NCBI GenBank assembly: GCA_947167345.1
Contig: CAMVHR010000006.1
Location: 26,209 to 90,208, forward strand
Reading direction: 5' to 3'
Source: an uncultured Treponema sp.
GTDB taxonomy: Bacteria; Spirochaetota; Spirochaetia; Treponematales; Treponemataceae
DNA: 64,000 nucleotides
Position 1 is the stretch's first letter, and each line of letters begins with the position of its first letter. Below the pieces are notes generated by a model. The model was not told where the DNA came from, ran no database searches, and was given only the letters and a program-made list of their open reading frames with translations. Position numbers and translations under genes: made by a program. Below, one piece after another: positions 1 through 9,466 of this stretch.

Positions 1-1002
1 TATAAAAGCCTTACTGGCCGTCAGAAAGCAGCTATTTTCTTAGTCTCTTTGGGAAGTGAAGTTTCTTCTGAAGTCATGAAACATCTTCGTGAAGATGAAG
101 TTGAAACTTTGACATTTGAAATAGCTCGTCTTGATACAATTGATGCAGATTTTAAGGATCAGGTTCTTGAAGAATTTCAGGAGTTGATGAAAGCACAGAA
201 CTTTATCACTACAGGTGGTATTGACTATGCTCGCGAACTTCTTGAAAAATCTTTGGGAAGCCAGAAAGCTATTGATATTATCAACAGGCTTACAAGCAGC
301 CTTCAGGTTCGTCCGTTTGACTTTATCCGAAGAACAGACCCTGCTCACTTGCTGAACTTTGTCCAGCAGGAATATCCGCAGACTATAGCCCTTATTTTGG
401 CATATCTTGAGCCTGCAAAAGCTGCTACAATTCTTCAAAACCTTCCAGAAGACATTCAGCCGGAAGTTTCAAAACGTCTTGCTACAATGGACCGTACATC
501 TCCTGATGTTTTGCGTGAAGTTGAGCGTGTTCTTGAAAAGAAACTGTCAACTCTTTCTAGCGAAGACTACACTGCTGCTGGTGGTGTTGATGCAATCGTT
601 GAAATCCTTAACCTTGTTGATCGTTCTTCTGAGAAGGCTATTATTGAAACTCTTGAAGAAGACGATCCTGAGCTTGCAGAGGAAATCAAGAAGAGAATGT
701 TCGTCTTCGAAGATATTGTTATGCTTGACGACCGTGCTATTCAGAAAGTTCTGCGTGAAGTTGACCAGCAGGAACTTGCAAAAGCCCTTAAGGCTGTTGA
801 TACGGAAGTTCAGGATAAGATTTTCCGCAACATGTCTAAGCGTGCTGCAAGTATGCTTAAGGAAGATATGGAATTCATGGGTCCTGTACGTCTGAAGGAT
901 GTTGAGGAAGCCCAGCAGAAGATTGTTTCAGTAATCAGACGTCTTGAAGACAGTGGTGAAATTGTTATTGCCCGTTCTGGTGATGATGAACTTGTAGAAT
1001 AG
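1..1002 (+). CDS. fliG: Flagellar motor switch protein FliG (5' end outside window)
   Basis: FliG is part of the cytoplasmic C-ring switch complex; it contacts the stator and transmits torque, and it binds FliF and FliM. The reading frame is open from base 1 (YKSLTGRQKAAIFLVSLG), which is the typical FliG N-terminus, so the start codon lies a few residues upstream of the window. The EHPQT-like motif of the middle domain is present as QQEYPQTIALILAYL, and the C-terminal charged torque helix region is intact (FVFEDIVMLDDRAIQKVLREVD). It is followed 10 bp later by fliH, in the usual spirochaetal order fliG-fliH-fliI-fliJ. Family assignment is very secure. Confidence 0.97.
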   Translation, partial: YKSLTGRQKAAIFLVSLGSEVSSEVMKHLREDEVETLTFEIARLDTIDADFKDQVLEEFQELMKAQNFITTGGIDYARELLEKSLGSQKAIDIINRLTSSLQVRPFDFIRRTDPAHLLNFVQQEYPQTIALILAYLEPAKAATILQNLPEDIQPEVSKRLATMDRTSPDVLREVERVLEKKLSTLSSEDYTAAGGVDAIVEILNLVDRSSEKAIIETLEEDDPELAEEIKKRMFVFEDIVMLDDRAIQKVLREVDQQELAKALKAVDTEVQDKIFRNMSKRAASMLKEDMEFMGPVRLKDVEEAQQKIVSVIRRLEDSGEIVIARSGDDELVE

Positions 1003-1012
1003 GAGTAAAAGT

Positions 1013-1945
1013 ATGGCCCAGACCGTATTCAGATCTAATCAAATAAACAAGATTGACGGGGAAATGATGTTTACACTTCCACGTCCGTTTACCACTGTAG
1101 TTGAAGAACCAGAAGAAAAAGAGCCTGAATATACTGGACCAACTGTGGAAGACCTTAAGCGCGAGGCTGAGGAATTCAAGGTAAAATGGGAAGCTGAAAA
1201 GGCTGAGATGCTTGCAAATGCAAATAATGAAGCTGCCCAAATTATTCAGAAAGCTCAGGACACAGCATTTGAGGAAATAAAGCATCAGAGTGATGAAGCT
1301 TCTGTTATAAAGAATGGTGCAAAAGAAGAAGCTTCTTCTATTATAGAGGATGCCAAAAAGCAGGCCGAAAAAATAATAGCTGAAGCAAAAGCTCAGGAAC
1401 AGGAAATTATTTCCAAGGCAGAATCCGAAGGTCTTAAGCAGGGACGTGAAGAAGGCTTTACTAATGGAAAAAATGAAGTAGAGCGTCTTGTTGAGCGCAT
1501 GCATAAGATAATTGATTCTGTTCAGGATAAGCGTCAGGAAATCCTTGATAATACAGAACAGCAAATTGTAGACCTTGTAATTCTTATGACACGTAAGGTT
1601 GTCAAGATTATGAGTGACAATCAGAAAAGTGTCATCATGGCTAATGTCGTACAGGCTTTGAAAAAAGTTAAGGGACGTGGTGATGTTACACTTCGTGTAA
1701 ATCTTTCTGATGTCAAACTGACAACTGATCACGTTCAGGATTTTATTAAGGAAGTTGAAAATATTAAGAATATAGCTATTGTTGAAGATAGTTCTGTGGA
1801 AAAAGGCGGTTGTATTGTTGAAACTGACTTTGGTGCAGTTGATGCTCGTATTGCCAGCCAGCTTTCAGAACTTGAAACAAAGATTCTTGAAGTTTCTCCT
1901 ATTAAGACTGTTAATAAGTCTGACGTAAAGAACCCTGATAACTGA
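1013..1945 (+). CDS. fliH: Flagellar assembly protein FliH
   Basis: FliH regulates the export ATPase FliI and docks it at the C-ring and export gate. The 310-residue protein has a short N-terminal segment, a long Ala/Glu/Lys-rich coiled coil (about residues 45-165, with the small-residue periodicity typical of FliH/YscL stalks) and a C-terminal ATPase-binding domain ending in a VEKGGCIVETDFGAVDARI motif typical of the family. The start follows a good AGGAG at the usual distance, and the gene sits directly between fliG and fliI. It is longer than the enterobacterial protein (about 235 aa) because of the N-terminal extension, as is usual in spirochaetes. Confidence 0.93.
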   Translation: MAQTVFRSNQINKIDGEMMFTLPRPFTTVVEEPEEKEPEYTGPTVEDLKREAEEFKVKWEAEKAEMLANANNEAAQIIQKAQDTAFEEIKHQSDEASVIKNGAKEEASSIIEDAKKQAEKIIAEAKAQEQEIISKAESEGLKQGREEGFTNGKNEVERLVERMHKIIDSVQDKRQEILDNTEQQIVDLVILMTRKVVKIMSDNQKSVIMANVVQALKKVKGRGDVTLRVNLSDVKLTTDHVQDFIKEVENIKNIAIVEDSSVEKGGCIVETDFGAVDARIASQLSELETKILEVSPIKTVNKSDVKNPDN

Positions 1946-1950
1946 TAGAT

Positions 1951-3315
1951 ATGGATTCTCTTTCTTTTTTCGATAAGTACATAAAAACTGTTAACCGCAC
2001 AGAAACAATAAAGTACAGAGGTGTCATAACTGCAGTAAAGGGACTTATGATAGAAAGTAAAGGTCCTCGCAGCGTTATGGGCGAAATCTGTAAGATTGTA
2101 ATTCCAAGTTCTGGTACAACTTTGCTTGCCGAAGTTGTCGGCTTGGAAGGTACAACCGTGCGTCTAATGGCATTCGGTGATACAAAAGGAATAGAAGTTG
2201 GCAATGAAGTAATTGCCAGTGGTCGCGTACTTGAAGTTCCTGTCGGTGAAGGTCTTTTGGGCCGTGTAATCGATGCAACAGGAAAGCCTTATGATGAAAA
2301 AGGCGATGTCGATGCATTTGATTATTATCCGGCAATAGCAAGTCCTCCTAATCCAATGGAGCGTAAGCCTGTAAACAAACGCATTGTTACGGGGGTTAGA
2401 GCCATAGATTCCCTGCTGGCTGTAGGCAAAGGCCAGCGAATTGGAATATTTGCCGGTAGTGGTGTTGGAAAAAGTACACTCATGGGCATGATAGCCCGAA
2501 ATACAAATGCAGATATAAATGTTATTGGTCTTGTTGGTGAGCGTGGTCGTGAAGTAAAAGACTTTATAAACCGGGATTTGGGTGTTGAAGGATTGAAACG
2601 TTCTGTCCTTGTTGTTTCCACAAGTGACCAGCCTTCAATTGCTCGTCTTAGGGCAGCTTATGTTACAACTGCCATTGCAGAATATTTCAGGGATAAAGGA
2701 AAAGATGTAATGCTTATGATTGACAGTGTTACCCGTTTTGCCCATGCCCAGCGTGAAATAGGTCTTGCTACTGGTGAACCTCCTGCCCAGCGTGGTTATC
2801 CTCCTAGTGTATTTGATATGCTTCCTAAGCTTTTGGAACGGACTGGAACAAACTCAAAAGGTAGCATTACCGCTTTTTATACCGTACTTGTTGACGGTGA
2901 TGATATGGATGAACCTATTGCAGATAAGGTTCGAGGAACACTTGATGGTCATATTGTCCTTCGACGTTCTCTCGCACAAAAGCAGCACTATCCTGCAATC
3001 GATGTTCTTTCCAGCATAAGTCGTCTGCACAAGCGTGTATCTGGTCCTGTCACATTAAAAGCCGTGCAGCGTGTAAAAAGATGGATGGCTGACTATGCAA
3101 ACCAAGAAGAAATGATTCTTGCAGGTGTATATCAGAAAGGTAATTCTCCTGAAATTGACGAAGCTATAGATAAACACCCGGCAATAGAAGAATTTTTGTG
3201 TCAGGAAGAAAAAGACCATTGTACCATTGAAGATACGTTGAACAAACTTTCTGTCTTGACTGGTTTGGAAATTCCAGAAGAAGAGTATCAGGAAAGTCCT
3301 TCAATAACAGCTTGA
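1951..3315 (+). CDS. fliI: Flagellum-specific ATP synthase/export ATPase FliI
   Basis: FliI is the hexameric ATPase of the flagellar type III export apparatus, related to the F1 beta subunit. The Walker A motif GIFAGSGVGKSTL lies near residues 164-176, followed by GLVGERGREVKDFI and the Walker B segment DVMLMIDSVTRFAHAQREIGLATGEPP, all characteristic of FliI. The length of 454 aa is normal. It begins five bases after the fliH stop codon with no strong Shine-Dalgarno sequence, which suggests translational coupling to fliH. Confidence 0.97.
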   Translation: MDSLSFFDKYIKTVNRTETIKYRGVITAVKGLMIESKGPRSVMGEICKIVIPSSGTTLLAEVVGLEGTTVRLMAFGDTKGIEVGNEVIASGRVLEVPVGEGLLGRVIDATGKPYDEKGDVDAFDYYPAIASPPNPMERKPVNKRIVTGVRAIDSLLAVGKGQRIGIFAGSGVGKSTLMGMIARNTNADINVIGLVGERGREVKDFINRDLGVEGLKRSVLVVSTSDQPSIARLRAAYVTTAIAEYFRDKGKDVMLMIDSVTRFAHAQREIGLATGEPPAQRGYPPSVFDMLPKLLERTGTNSKGSITAFYTVLVDGDDMDEPIADKVRGTLDGHIVLRRSLAQKQHYPAIDVLSSISRLHKRVSGPVTLKAVQRVKRWMADYANQEEMILAGVYQKGNSPEIDEAIDKHPAIEEFLCQEEKDHCTIEDTLNKLSVLTGLEIPEEEYQESPSITA

Positions 3316-3324
3316 AAAGGATAA

Positions 3325-3765
3325 ATGAAGAAATTCCATTATTCACTGCAAAAGATTCTTGACCTGCGTGAGTTTGAATTAAAACAGGCAGAGATGGAGC
3401 TTGGAAAGGTAAATGCACAGATTGCTCAATTTCAGAATCAGTTGAAATCTATTGCAGATCAGAGGGTTTCAACGCAAAAAGAAATAGATTCTTCACATGA
3501 TATTTCCTTTTTTGGTCAGGGACATAATTACATGCTTTTTTTAGAACAGAAAAAAGATTATTGCCTTCAGTGTATTGCAGAATTACAGGTTGAAGCCGAA
3601 AAGCGAAAAGATGTTGTACGCAAGGCTATGCAAAAAGAAAAAGTACTTGAACACCTGAAAGAATCAAAAATCAAAACATGGAAAGCTGACTGCCTTAAGG
3701 CTGAAGAACTTGTAACTGATGATGTTGTTACTGCAAAATACAATAACAGGACATCATCAGTTTAA
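3325..3765 (+). CDS. fliJ: Flagellar export chaperone FliJ
   Basis: FliJ is the small coiled-coil stalk of the export ATPase complex that sits inside the FliI hexamer and escorts export chaperones. The protein is 146 aa, opens with MKKFHYSLQKILDLREFELKQAE, the common FliJ N-terminal pattern, and is almost entirely charged helix. Its start has an AAGGA site and follows fliI by nine bases. The gene ends only five bases from the stop codon of the convergent nucleoside kinase gene and no terminator hairpin separates them. Confidence 0.88.
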   Translation: MKKFHYSLQKILDLREFELKQAEMELGKVNAQIAQFQNQLKSIADQRVSTQKEIDSSHDISFFGQGHNYMLFLEQKKDYCLQCIAELQVEAEKRKDVVRKAMQKEKVLEHLKESKIKTWKADCLKAEELVTDDVVTAKYNNRTSSV

Positions 3766-3770
3766 GTTTT

Positions 3771-5423
3771 TTAGTAGTGGAACGCTGAGCCACCAATAAA
3801 TTCTCTTATAATTGACTGTGTAGGAACTGAAGTTGCAGGAATAGTAGAGAAGTTGCTAAGGAACTGTAACAGATGGTTTGCTTCGCTGTATTCTTTCTGC
3901 AAAGGTGTTACACATCGTAATAATGGATCCGCATATACTTTGAGTACAGGAATTTCATAGTCAAGGGCTGTATTAAGCATTGCATCAGCATTATTCTGGA
4001 ACGGGAAAATATGCAGCCTCTCACCTTTCTGAACATTATCCCACATTGCGATAGTATCTGCGGCACTCTTTCCTCGGAACTGAGCATCTCGCACAATGCG
4101 GCGGATAAGACGGTTGTCACTTGTAGGAATCCTATTGTGGTCATCAAGATTAAGCTGCGTAAGCGCAGAAAGGTAAATCTTGAATTTCTTATCAGCCGGT
4201 ACAAGGGGTGTAAGCTTATCGTTCAAGCCGTGAATGCCTTCCATAACCAGAATGTCATTTGGCTCAAGAACCATCTCGTCTCCCTTAAAGTAACTTAATC
4301 CCTTATGGAAGTCATAGGAAGGAAGCTTTATTGCCTTGCCTGCAAACAGGTCAACAAGATTCTGATTAAGAAGTTCTATGTCAAGTGCTTCCAGACACTC
4401 ATAATCATAGTTACCGTTTTCATCGCGCGGAGTCCTGTCTCGGCTGACATAGTAATTGTCAAGACCGATAACTTTCGGCTTGTAACCTAAAGCCTGCAAC
4501 TGCAGTGCGAGTTTTTTACTTGTTGTAGTTTTGCCGGAAGAAGAAGGACCTGCAATAAGAACAACCTTTACAGTACCTTTTTCCTGAATCTGGTCTGCAA
4601 TGTCTGAAATGCACTTTGTCTGCAATGTTTCTGTAATGTCAATAAAGTCATTAACCTTTCTGTCATGGATAAGCTCGTTTAAAGAAGCTGCAGACGTTAC
4701 ATTAAGGCGTTTTCCCCATTTTTTGTATTTATTATAAATTTCAAAAAGCTTAGGCTGATCTTTAAATTCTGTAAGCTGTTTTGGATTTGTGTGTGTAGGG
4801 AATCGCAAAAGGAATCCTTCCTTATACAATACAAGGTCAAATACTTCAAGTACGCCAGTATTACATACCAGCGGTGCAAAATACAAATCAGAAAAATCTT
4901 CAAGCTGATTTACCCTGATGCGGGCAGGGCAACGGTAATTAAGCTGCTTTCGTGTCTCTATTAGGCTTAGCTTTTCAAAAAGTGTACATGCTTCCTGATA
5001 AGAAATAAAGTCTGCTGAAATGATCTCATCTGCATCAATGATGCGTTTCATTTCTTTTTTCAAGGCATCAAGGTCTTGTTGAGAGAGAGCCTTTCCGTTT
5101 TCAATAGTATAATAATATCCGTAGCCAAGACTATGACCTACAAGAAGTCGTGCTCCAGGAAAAAGATGATGTGCCGCTGTTGCAAGTACGAAACAGAGTG
5201 AACGCCTGTAAGTTTCGGCCCCTTCTACCGTGTTGTCATAAATCGGCTCAATGCGTGCCGAAATATTGACAGGACTGTAGAGTGAGCTGATTTCGTTATT
5301 GACTTTGACGGCAAGAATTTTATGACCATTGCTTTCAAATCTGTTCATCAGCGTTATAGGAGTAACTTCGTTTTCTGCTTCCATTGTGGAATTATCTGGA
5401 AATGTTAATGTTATCTTTTTCAT
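3771..5423 (-). CDS. Nucleoside (uridine-type) kinase with TGS and tRNA-synthetase-like N-terminal domains
   Basis: A 550-residue fusion seen in spirochaetes and other anaerobes. The first 60 residues resemble a TGS domain, residues about 65-250 resemble the editing/second additional domain of threonyl-tRNA synthetase (HHLFPGARLLVGHSLGYGYYY), and the second half is a uridine-kinase/phosphoribulokinase P-loop domain with Walker A GPSSSGKTTTSKKL near residues 288-301 and the downstream VMEGIHGLN motif. The expected reaction is ATP-dependent phosphorylation of a nucleoside, probably uridine or cytidine; the exact substrate cannot be read from the sequence. An upstream GGGGAG supports the chosen start. 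It is a single gene, convergent with fliJ. Confidence 0.85.
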   Translation of the reverse strand: MKKITLTFPDNSTMEAENEVTPITLMNRFESNGHKILAVKVNNEISSLYSPVNISARIEPIYDNTVEGAETYRRSLCFVLATAAHHLFPGARLLVGHSLGYGYYYTIENGKALSQQDLDALKKEMKRIIDADEIISADFISYQEACTLFEKLSLIETRKQLNYRCPARIRVNQLEDFSDLYFAPLVCNTGVLEVFDLVLYKEGFLLRFPTHTNPKQLTEFKDQPKLFEIYNKYKKWGKRLNVTSAASLNELIHDRKVNDFIDITETLQTKCISDIADQIQEKGTVKVVLIAGPSSSGKTTTSKKLALQLQALGYKPKVIGLDNYYVSRDRTPRDENGNYDYECLEALDIELLNQNLVDLFAGKAIKLPSYDFHKGLSYFKGDEMVLEPNDILVMEGIHGLNDKLTPLVPADKKFKIYLSALTQLNLDDHNRIPTSDNRLIRRIVRDAQFRGKSAADTIAMWDNVQKGERLHIFPFQNNADAMLNTALDYEIPVLKVYADPLLRCVTPLQKEYSEANHLLQFLSNFSTIPATSVPTQSIIREFIGGSAFHY

Positions 5424-5497
5424 ATTATTATTTTACTCCCCATAAAGATATTTTACAAGAAAATTTTGTTTGCGTGGTAATAGTGTTGAGTGAGCCT

Positions 5498-6874
5498 CTA
5501 AAACAATAATGCCTGTGCAATGCCAAAATATACAAGCAGACTTACGGCATCAACAATTGTTGTAATGAACGGACTTGCCATGACGGCAGGATCAAGCCCT
5601 AGTTTTTTTGCACACAGAGGAAGCGTACAGCCTATCAGTTTTGCTACTAGTACTGTCAGAACCATTGTCATGCATACAACCATAGCAACAGCAAGGGTTA
5701 CATCTGTATTTGAAAGTAAAAGCCTGTCTACAAGCATTATCTTGATGAAACAGGCACCTGCAAGTGCCATGCCGCACAGAAGGGCAGTGCGAATTTCCTT
5801 CCAGATGACAATGGGAAGATCTACGAAATTTACTTCTTCTAGAGAAAGAGCCCTTATTATGGTGACTGATGACTGAGAACCAGAGTTTCCACCAGTGTCC
5901 ATTAGCATTGGAATGAATGCGGTAAGTACAACCTGCACTGCAAGGGCACTCTCAAAGCCTGTAATTATCATGCCCGTAAAAGTTGCACTGACCATCAGAA
6001 GAAGAAGCCAGACAATTCTATGTCGGAACAAATCAAATGGTGTAGAACGCAGGTATGTTTTTTCTGAAGGAGCCATACCACCCATGATTTCAATGTCTTC
6101 AGTAGCTTCATCTTCCATAACTTCAATAGCATCATCAAATGAAATGATGCCGACAATGCGATCTTCTCCGTCTACAACCGGCAGGGCAAAAAAGTTGTAC
6201 TTTGAAAGCAGCTTTGACACCTCTTCTTTGTCATCATGAGTGCGTACATATATGATGCCATTGCTCTTCATAAGGTCGTCAATGAGTATTGAATCATCCT
6301 TTGCAAGCAGCAAGTCCTTTACAGACAGGCGGCCGATAAGCTTTTTGTTTTTAGTAACATAACAAGTATAAAACGACTTGTTGTCTACGCCACTGCGGCG
6401 AATCATGTTGATTGCCTGCCCTACAGTTGTCCCAAGCCTCAATGCGACATATTCCGTGCTCATGATGGAACCTGCAGAATTTTCTGGATACTGTAACAAC
6501 TGGTTCACATCATTGCGCATGTCCGGGCTTATCTGCTTAAGAATGCGTTCAACTACGTTTGCAGGCATTTCATCTACAAGGTCTGCAGCATCTGCTGCAT
6601 ACAATTCATCGAGGATAGCTTTGAGCTCTGAGTCAGAAAAACCTTTTATGAGCAGTTCCTGAAAATCATTGTCCATTTCGACAAACACGTCAGCGGCTTT
6701 GTCTTTTGGCAGAAGCCGGAACAATACGGGAATCTGCTTTTCATCAACACGTTCAAACAATGCGGCTATGTCACCGGTTGCCATTGTCGAAACCATGTCC
6801 TTTATTGTTGAATACTTTTTTTCTGTAAGAAACGTGTGTATGAGGCTTTCTATTTTTACTGTAAATTCTGCCAT
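5498..6874 (-). CDS. mgtE: Magnesium transporter MgtE
   Basis: A 458-residue MgtE-type Mg2+ channel of the inner membrane. The N-terminal superhelical MgtE_N domain (about residues 20-130) is followed by paired CBS domains (about 135-260, including FALPVVDGEDRIVGIISFDDAIEVM) and a C-terminal block of five membrane segments from about residue 285, with the pore-region sequence DTGGNSGSQSSVTIIRALSLEE. No Shine-Dalgarno sequence is visible at the start. A structured, potentially regulatory element lies upstream at 6920-7007. Confidence 0.94.
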   Translation of the reverse strand: MAEFTVKIESLIHTFLTEKKYSTIKDMVSTMATGDIAALFERVDEKQIPVLFRLLPKDKAADVFVEMDNDFQELLIKGFSDSELKAILDELYAADAADLVDEMPANVVERILKQISPDMRNDVNQLLQYPENSAGSIMSTEYVALRLGTTVGQAINMIRRSGVDNKSFYTCYVTKNKKLIGRLSVKDLLLAKDDSILIDDLMKSNGIIYVRTHDDKEEVSKLLSKYNFFALPVVDGEDRIVGIISFDDAIEVMEDEATEDIEIMGGMAPSEKTYLRSTPFDLFRHRIVWLLLLMVSATFTGMIITGFESALAVQVVLTAFIPMLMDTGGNSGSQSSVTIIRALSLEEVNFVDLPIVIWKEIRTALLCGMALAGACFIKIMLVDRLLLSNTDVTLAVAMVVCMTMVLTVLVAKLIGCTLPLCAKKLGLDPAVMASPFITTIVDAVSLLVYFGIAQALLF

Positions 6875-6919
6875 TTGATATTTGCAATGAGAAATAGTTA
6901 GCGAGAAGGATTGCTAAAG

Positions 6920-7007
6920 GGCTGCTATGGTTAGGGCAAGATTGCCGGCAGCACACAGTCTGTTCCCCGGATATGAGCCACTACTACTGCCATCTCCCAT
7001 AGCATCC
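6920..7007 (-). promoter_or_regulatory. Candidate structured leader upstream of mgtE
   Basis: Bases 6920-6930 and 6997-7007 form an 11-bp stem with one mismatch. Inside it are two further stems, GGCA/TGCC at 6935-6946 and GGCAG/CTGCC at 6947-6951 with 6987-6991, giving a compact three-way junction shape. It lies about 45 bases upstream of the mgtE start, in the only gap between mgtE and the divergent sugar transporter operon. I could not match it to the M-box or any other riboswitch consensus I know. The strand is assumed from the nearest gene; the fold is symmetric and could belong to the other transcript. Confidence 0.3.
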
Positions 7008-7118
7008 TCCTGTTTATTGAATTTCGGCTTCATTGTAACACATGTTTTATAGAGCAGCAAGTATTTTTGTACCTGTGATATTGGTATTTTTATCTCTTTC
7101 GCAATGAAAAAACTGATT

Positions 7119-7124
7119 TATAAT
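7119..7124 (+). promoter_or_regulatory. Possible -10 box of the sugar ABC transporter operon
   Basis: A perfect TATAAT lies 58 bases before the start codon of the binding-protein gene. No convincing -35 box is found at 16-18 bases upstream, so an activator may be needed. Confidence 0.35.
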
Positions 7125-7182
7125 TTAAACATGATAAGTAAAGGTACGAATAATCACGTGCCTATTACAGGAGGACATATTT

Positions 7183-8487
7183 ATGAAAAAACTTTTACGT
7201 TTTGCACTTACAGCAATACTTGCTACAGGACTTGCAGCAAGTTTCATGAGCTGCGGCAAAAAAGAAGCAAAGGCTCCTGCTGCAGATCCTAATGCACCTG
7301 TAAAACTGACAGTATGGTGCTGGGACCCTTCATTCAACATCTATGCAATGAAAGAAGCTGCAAAAATCTACAACAGGGAGAAACCAAATGTAACAATCGA
7401 CATTGTGGAAACACCTTGGGAAGACCTTCAGCAGAAACTTATTGCATCCCTTTCTGCAAATGACCCTTCAACACTTCCTGACATTATTCTTTGTCAGGAC
7501 AACGCAATCCTTAAGAACGTATCAAGCTATCCTAACGCATTTGCTCCACTCAATGGCAAGGTTGACTTGTCACAGTTTGCTCAGTTTAAGGTTGCATTTG
7601 GTGAAGTAAACGGCAAGAACTATTCTGTTCCTTTTGACAACGGCGTTACAGCAACATTCCTTCGTACAGACCTTATTGAACAGGCAGGCCTTAAGGTAGA
7701 TGACTTTAAGGACATTACATGGGAACGCTTCCATGAACTTGGAAAAATTGTAAAGCAGAAGACTGGCAAATACATGATTTCTTACGTTGGCAATGACCCA
7801 GACTTTGTAATGGTTGCCCTTCAGAGTGCAGGAACATGGTTCTTTGACGACAAAGGAAAGGTAAACATTGCAAATAACCAGGCTCTTATTGAAGGCCTTA
7901 AGGTTTATGCAGACATGGTTGCAGACGGAACATGTCTTGCAGTTCCTGATTGGAATGCATTCGTTGCATCTGTAAACAACGGACAGGTTGCTTCTTGTAT
8001 TGACGGTAGCTGGATGGTAGGAATTATTTCTTCACAGTCAAACCAGCAGGGTAAATGGGCAATTACAAATACACCACGCCTTTCTGTTTCAGGTGCAAAA
8101 AACAGCTCTAGCCAGGGAGGTTCTTCATGGATGATTATGGCAAATTCAAAGTATCAGGATGTAGCAGCAGACTTCCTTAACAAGACTTTTGCCGGTAGCA
8201 AAGAACTTTATGAGATAATTCTTCCTTCATCAGGTGCAATTTCTACATGGCTCCCTGCAGCAAGCTCACCAGCTTATGAAAAGGGTAACGAGTTCTTTGG
8301 TGGCCAGCAGATTTACAAGGAGTTCCTTGCATATTCCAATGAGATCCCTCGCATCAAATACGGTATCTACAACTATGAAGCTCGTGCTGAAGTAGGTGTT
8401 GCTGTTGCAGATATTCTCAAAGGCTCTAGCGTTGAAGATGCTCTTGCAAAGGCAGAAAAGAACGTAAAGTTCATTATGGGTGAATAA
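7183..8487 (+). CDS. Sugar ABC transporter substrate-binding lipoprotein
   Basis: A family 1 extracellular solute-binding protein of 434 aa. It has a lipoprotein signal peptide: Lys-Lys at residues 2-3, a hydrophobic helix and a relaxed spirochaetal lipobox FMSC near residue 24, so it is expected to be lipid-anchored outside the inner membrane. The mature part starts VKLTVWCWDPSFN, typical of maltose/multiple-sugar binding proteins, and contains the SYVGNDPDFV and CIDGSWMVGIISS patterns of this fold. A strong AGGAGG precedes the start. Two permease genes follow; no ATPase gene is in the cluster, so a shared MsmK/UgpC-type ATPase encoded elsewhere is likely. The sugar is unknown. Confidence 0.9.
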   Translation: MKKLLRFALTAILATGLAASFMSCGKKEAKAPAADPNAPVKLTVWCWDPSFNIYAMKEAAKIYNREKPNVTIDIVETPWEDLQQKLIASLSANDPSTLPDIILCQDNAILKNVSSYPNAFAPLNGKVDLSQFAQFKVAFGEVNGKNYSVPFDNGVTATFLRTDLIEQAGLKVDDFKDITWERFHELGKIVKQKTGKYMISYVGNDPDFVMVALQSAGTWFFDDKGKVNIANNQALIEGLKVYADMVADGTCLAVPDWNAFVASVNNGQVASCIDGSWMVGIISSQSNQQGKWAITNTPRLSVSGAKNSSSQGGSSWMIMANSKYQDVAADFLNKTFAGSKELYEIILPSSGAISTWLPAASSPAYEKGNEFFGGQQIYKEFLAYSNEIPRIKYGIYNYEARAEVGVAVADILKGSSVEDALAKAEKNVKFIMGE

Positions 8488-8499
8488 ACATATTAAAAA

Positions 8500-8547
8500 G
8501 TGAAGTTTTAAGCCACTAAAGTACAGTGACGTGACTTAAAACTTCAC
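8500..8547 (+). promoter_or_regulatory. Intra-operon hairpin between binding protein and permease genes
   Basis: Thirteen bases at 8500-8512 are perfectly complementary to 8535-8547, with a 22-base loop and no T-run after the stem. Such hairpins between a highly expressed binding-protein gene and its permeases commonly stabilise the upstream mRNA against 3' exonucleases or lower downstream expression. That role is inferred from position. Confidence 0.65.
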
Positions 8548-8581
8548 AGTTCAAAATTAATCTAACATAAAGGACTGTCTA

Positions 8582-9466
8582 ATGGCAAAAAAAATATCAC
8601 TGGAATCGAAATACAGCAGGGCCGGCTGGTGCTTTGTAATGCCTGCTGCGGTTCTTATTTTCTTATTGAATTTTTTCCCGATGATTCGGGCATTCGTTCT
8701 TTCTCTTCAGTCAGGTGTTGCTAATAACCTGCATTTTACCGGATTAAGAAACTATATACGCCTCTTACAGGATGAACGGTTCCTTTATTCTGTGCGCAAT
8801 GTATTCATTTACTTGATTTTTCAAGTTCCGATAATGCTTTTCCTTGCAATAGTGCTTGCGAGCATTCTTAACGACAACCGCCTTAAGTTCAAAGGGGTTT
8901 TCAGAACAATTATATTTCTGCCTTGTGCAACGGCACTTGTTTCTTCTGCCCTCATATTCAAGTCAATATTCGGCATGGATGGAATCATAAACCACTGGTT
9001 CATTTATTTAGGCATTCTTAATGAACCTAAAAACTGGCTTACAGACCCAGTATGGGCAAAGATAATCATTATTATTTGTATAACATGGAGATGGACAGGG
9101 TACAATACTGTATTCTTTCTTGCAGGTCTCCAGAACATAGATCCAAGCATTTATGAAGCTTCTAAGATTGACGGAGCCTCAACAATGCAGCAGTTCTTTA
9201 AATTGACGTTGCCTTTGCTGCGTCCTGTAGTTCTTCTTACGTCAATTATGTCTATAAACGGAACTCTACAGCTCTTTGATGAAGTAAGAAACCTTACAGG
9301 AGGCGGTCCTGGAAACGAGACAATTACAATCTCTCAGTACATATATAACCTTTCGTTTATAAACAATCCTCAGTTTGGTTATGCGGCTGCAATATCATAT
9401 ACAATCCTTATTATGGTTGCATTGCTTTCATTCATACAGCTCAGAATAGGAGATAAAAATGATTAA
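8582..9466 (+). CDS. Sugar ABC transporter permease (MalF/UgpA-like)
   Basis: A 294-residue inner-membrane permease with six predicted helices. The cytoplasmic EAA loop that docks on the ATPase is clear: EASKIDGASTMQQFFKLTLP near residue 200. The start has AAGGA upstream and the N-terminal helix begins WCFVMPAAVLIFLLNFFP. The stop codon overlaps the next permease start by eight bases, which implies coupled translation of the two halves of the channel. Confidence 0.93.
   Translation: MAKKISLESKYSRAGWCFVMPAAVLIFLLNFFPMIRAFVLSLQSGVANNLHFTGLRNYIRLLQDERFLYSVRNVFIYLIFQVPIMLFLAIVLASILNDNRLKFKGVFRTIIFLPCATALVSSALIFKSIFGMDGIINHWFIYLGILNEPKNWLTDPVWAKIIIIICITWRWTGYNTVFFLAGLQNIDPSIYEASKIDGASTMQQFFKLTLPLLRPVVLLTSIMSINGTLQLFDEVRNLTGGGPGNETITISQYIYNLSFINNPQFGYAAAISYTILIMVALLSFIQLRIGDKND

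Noticed and set aside
6975..6991. Cobalamin (B12-box-like) riboswitch on the plus strand, AGCCA-6-CTGCC
   Set aside because: The inner bases and the rest of the conserved core are absent and the downstream gene is a sugar transporter.
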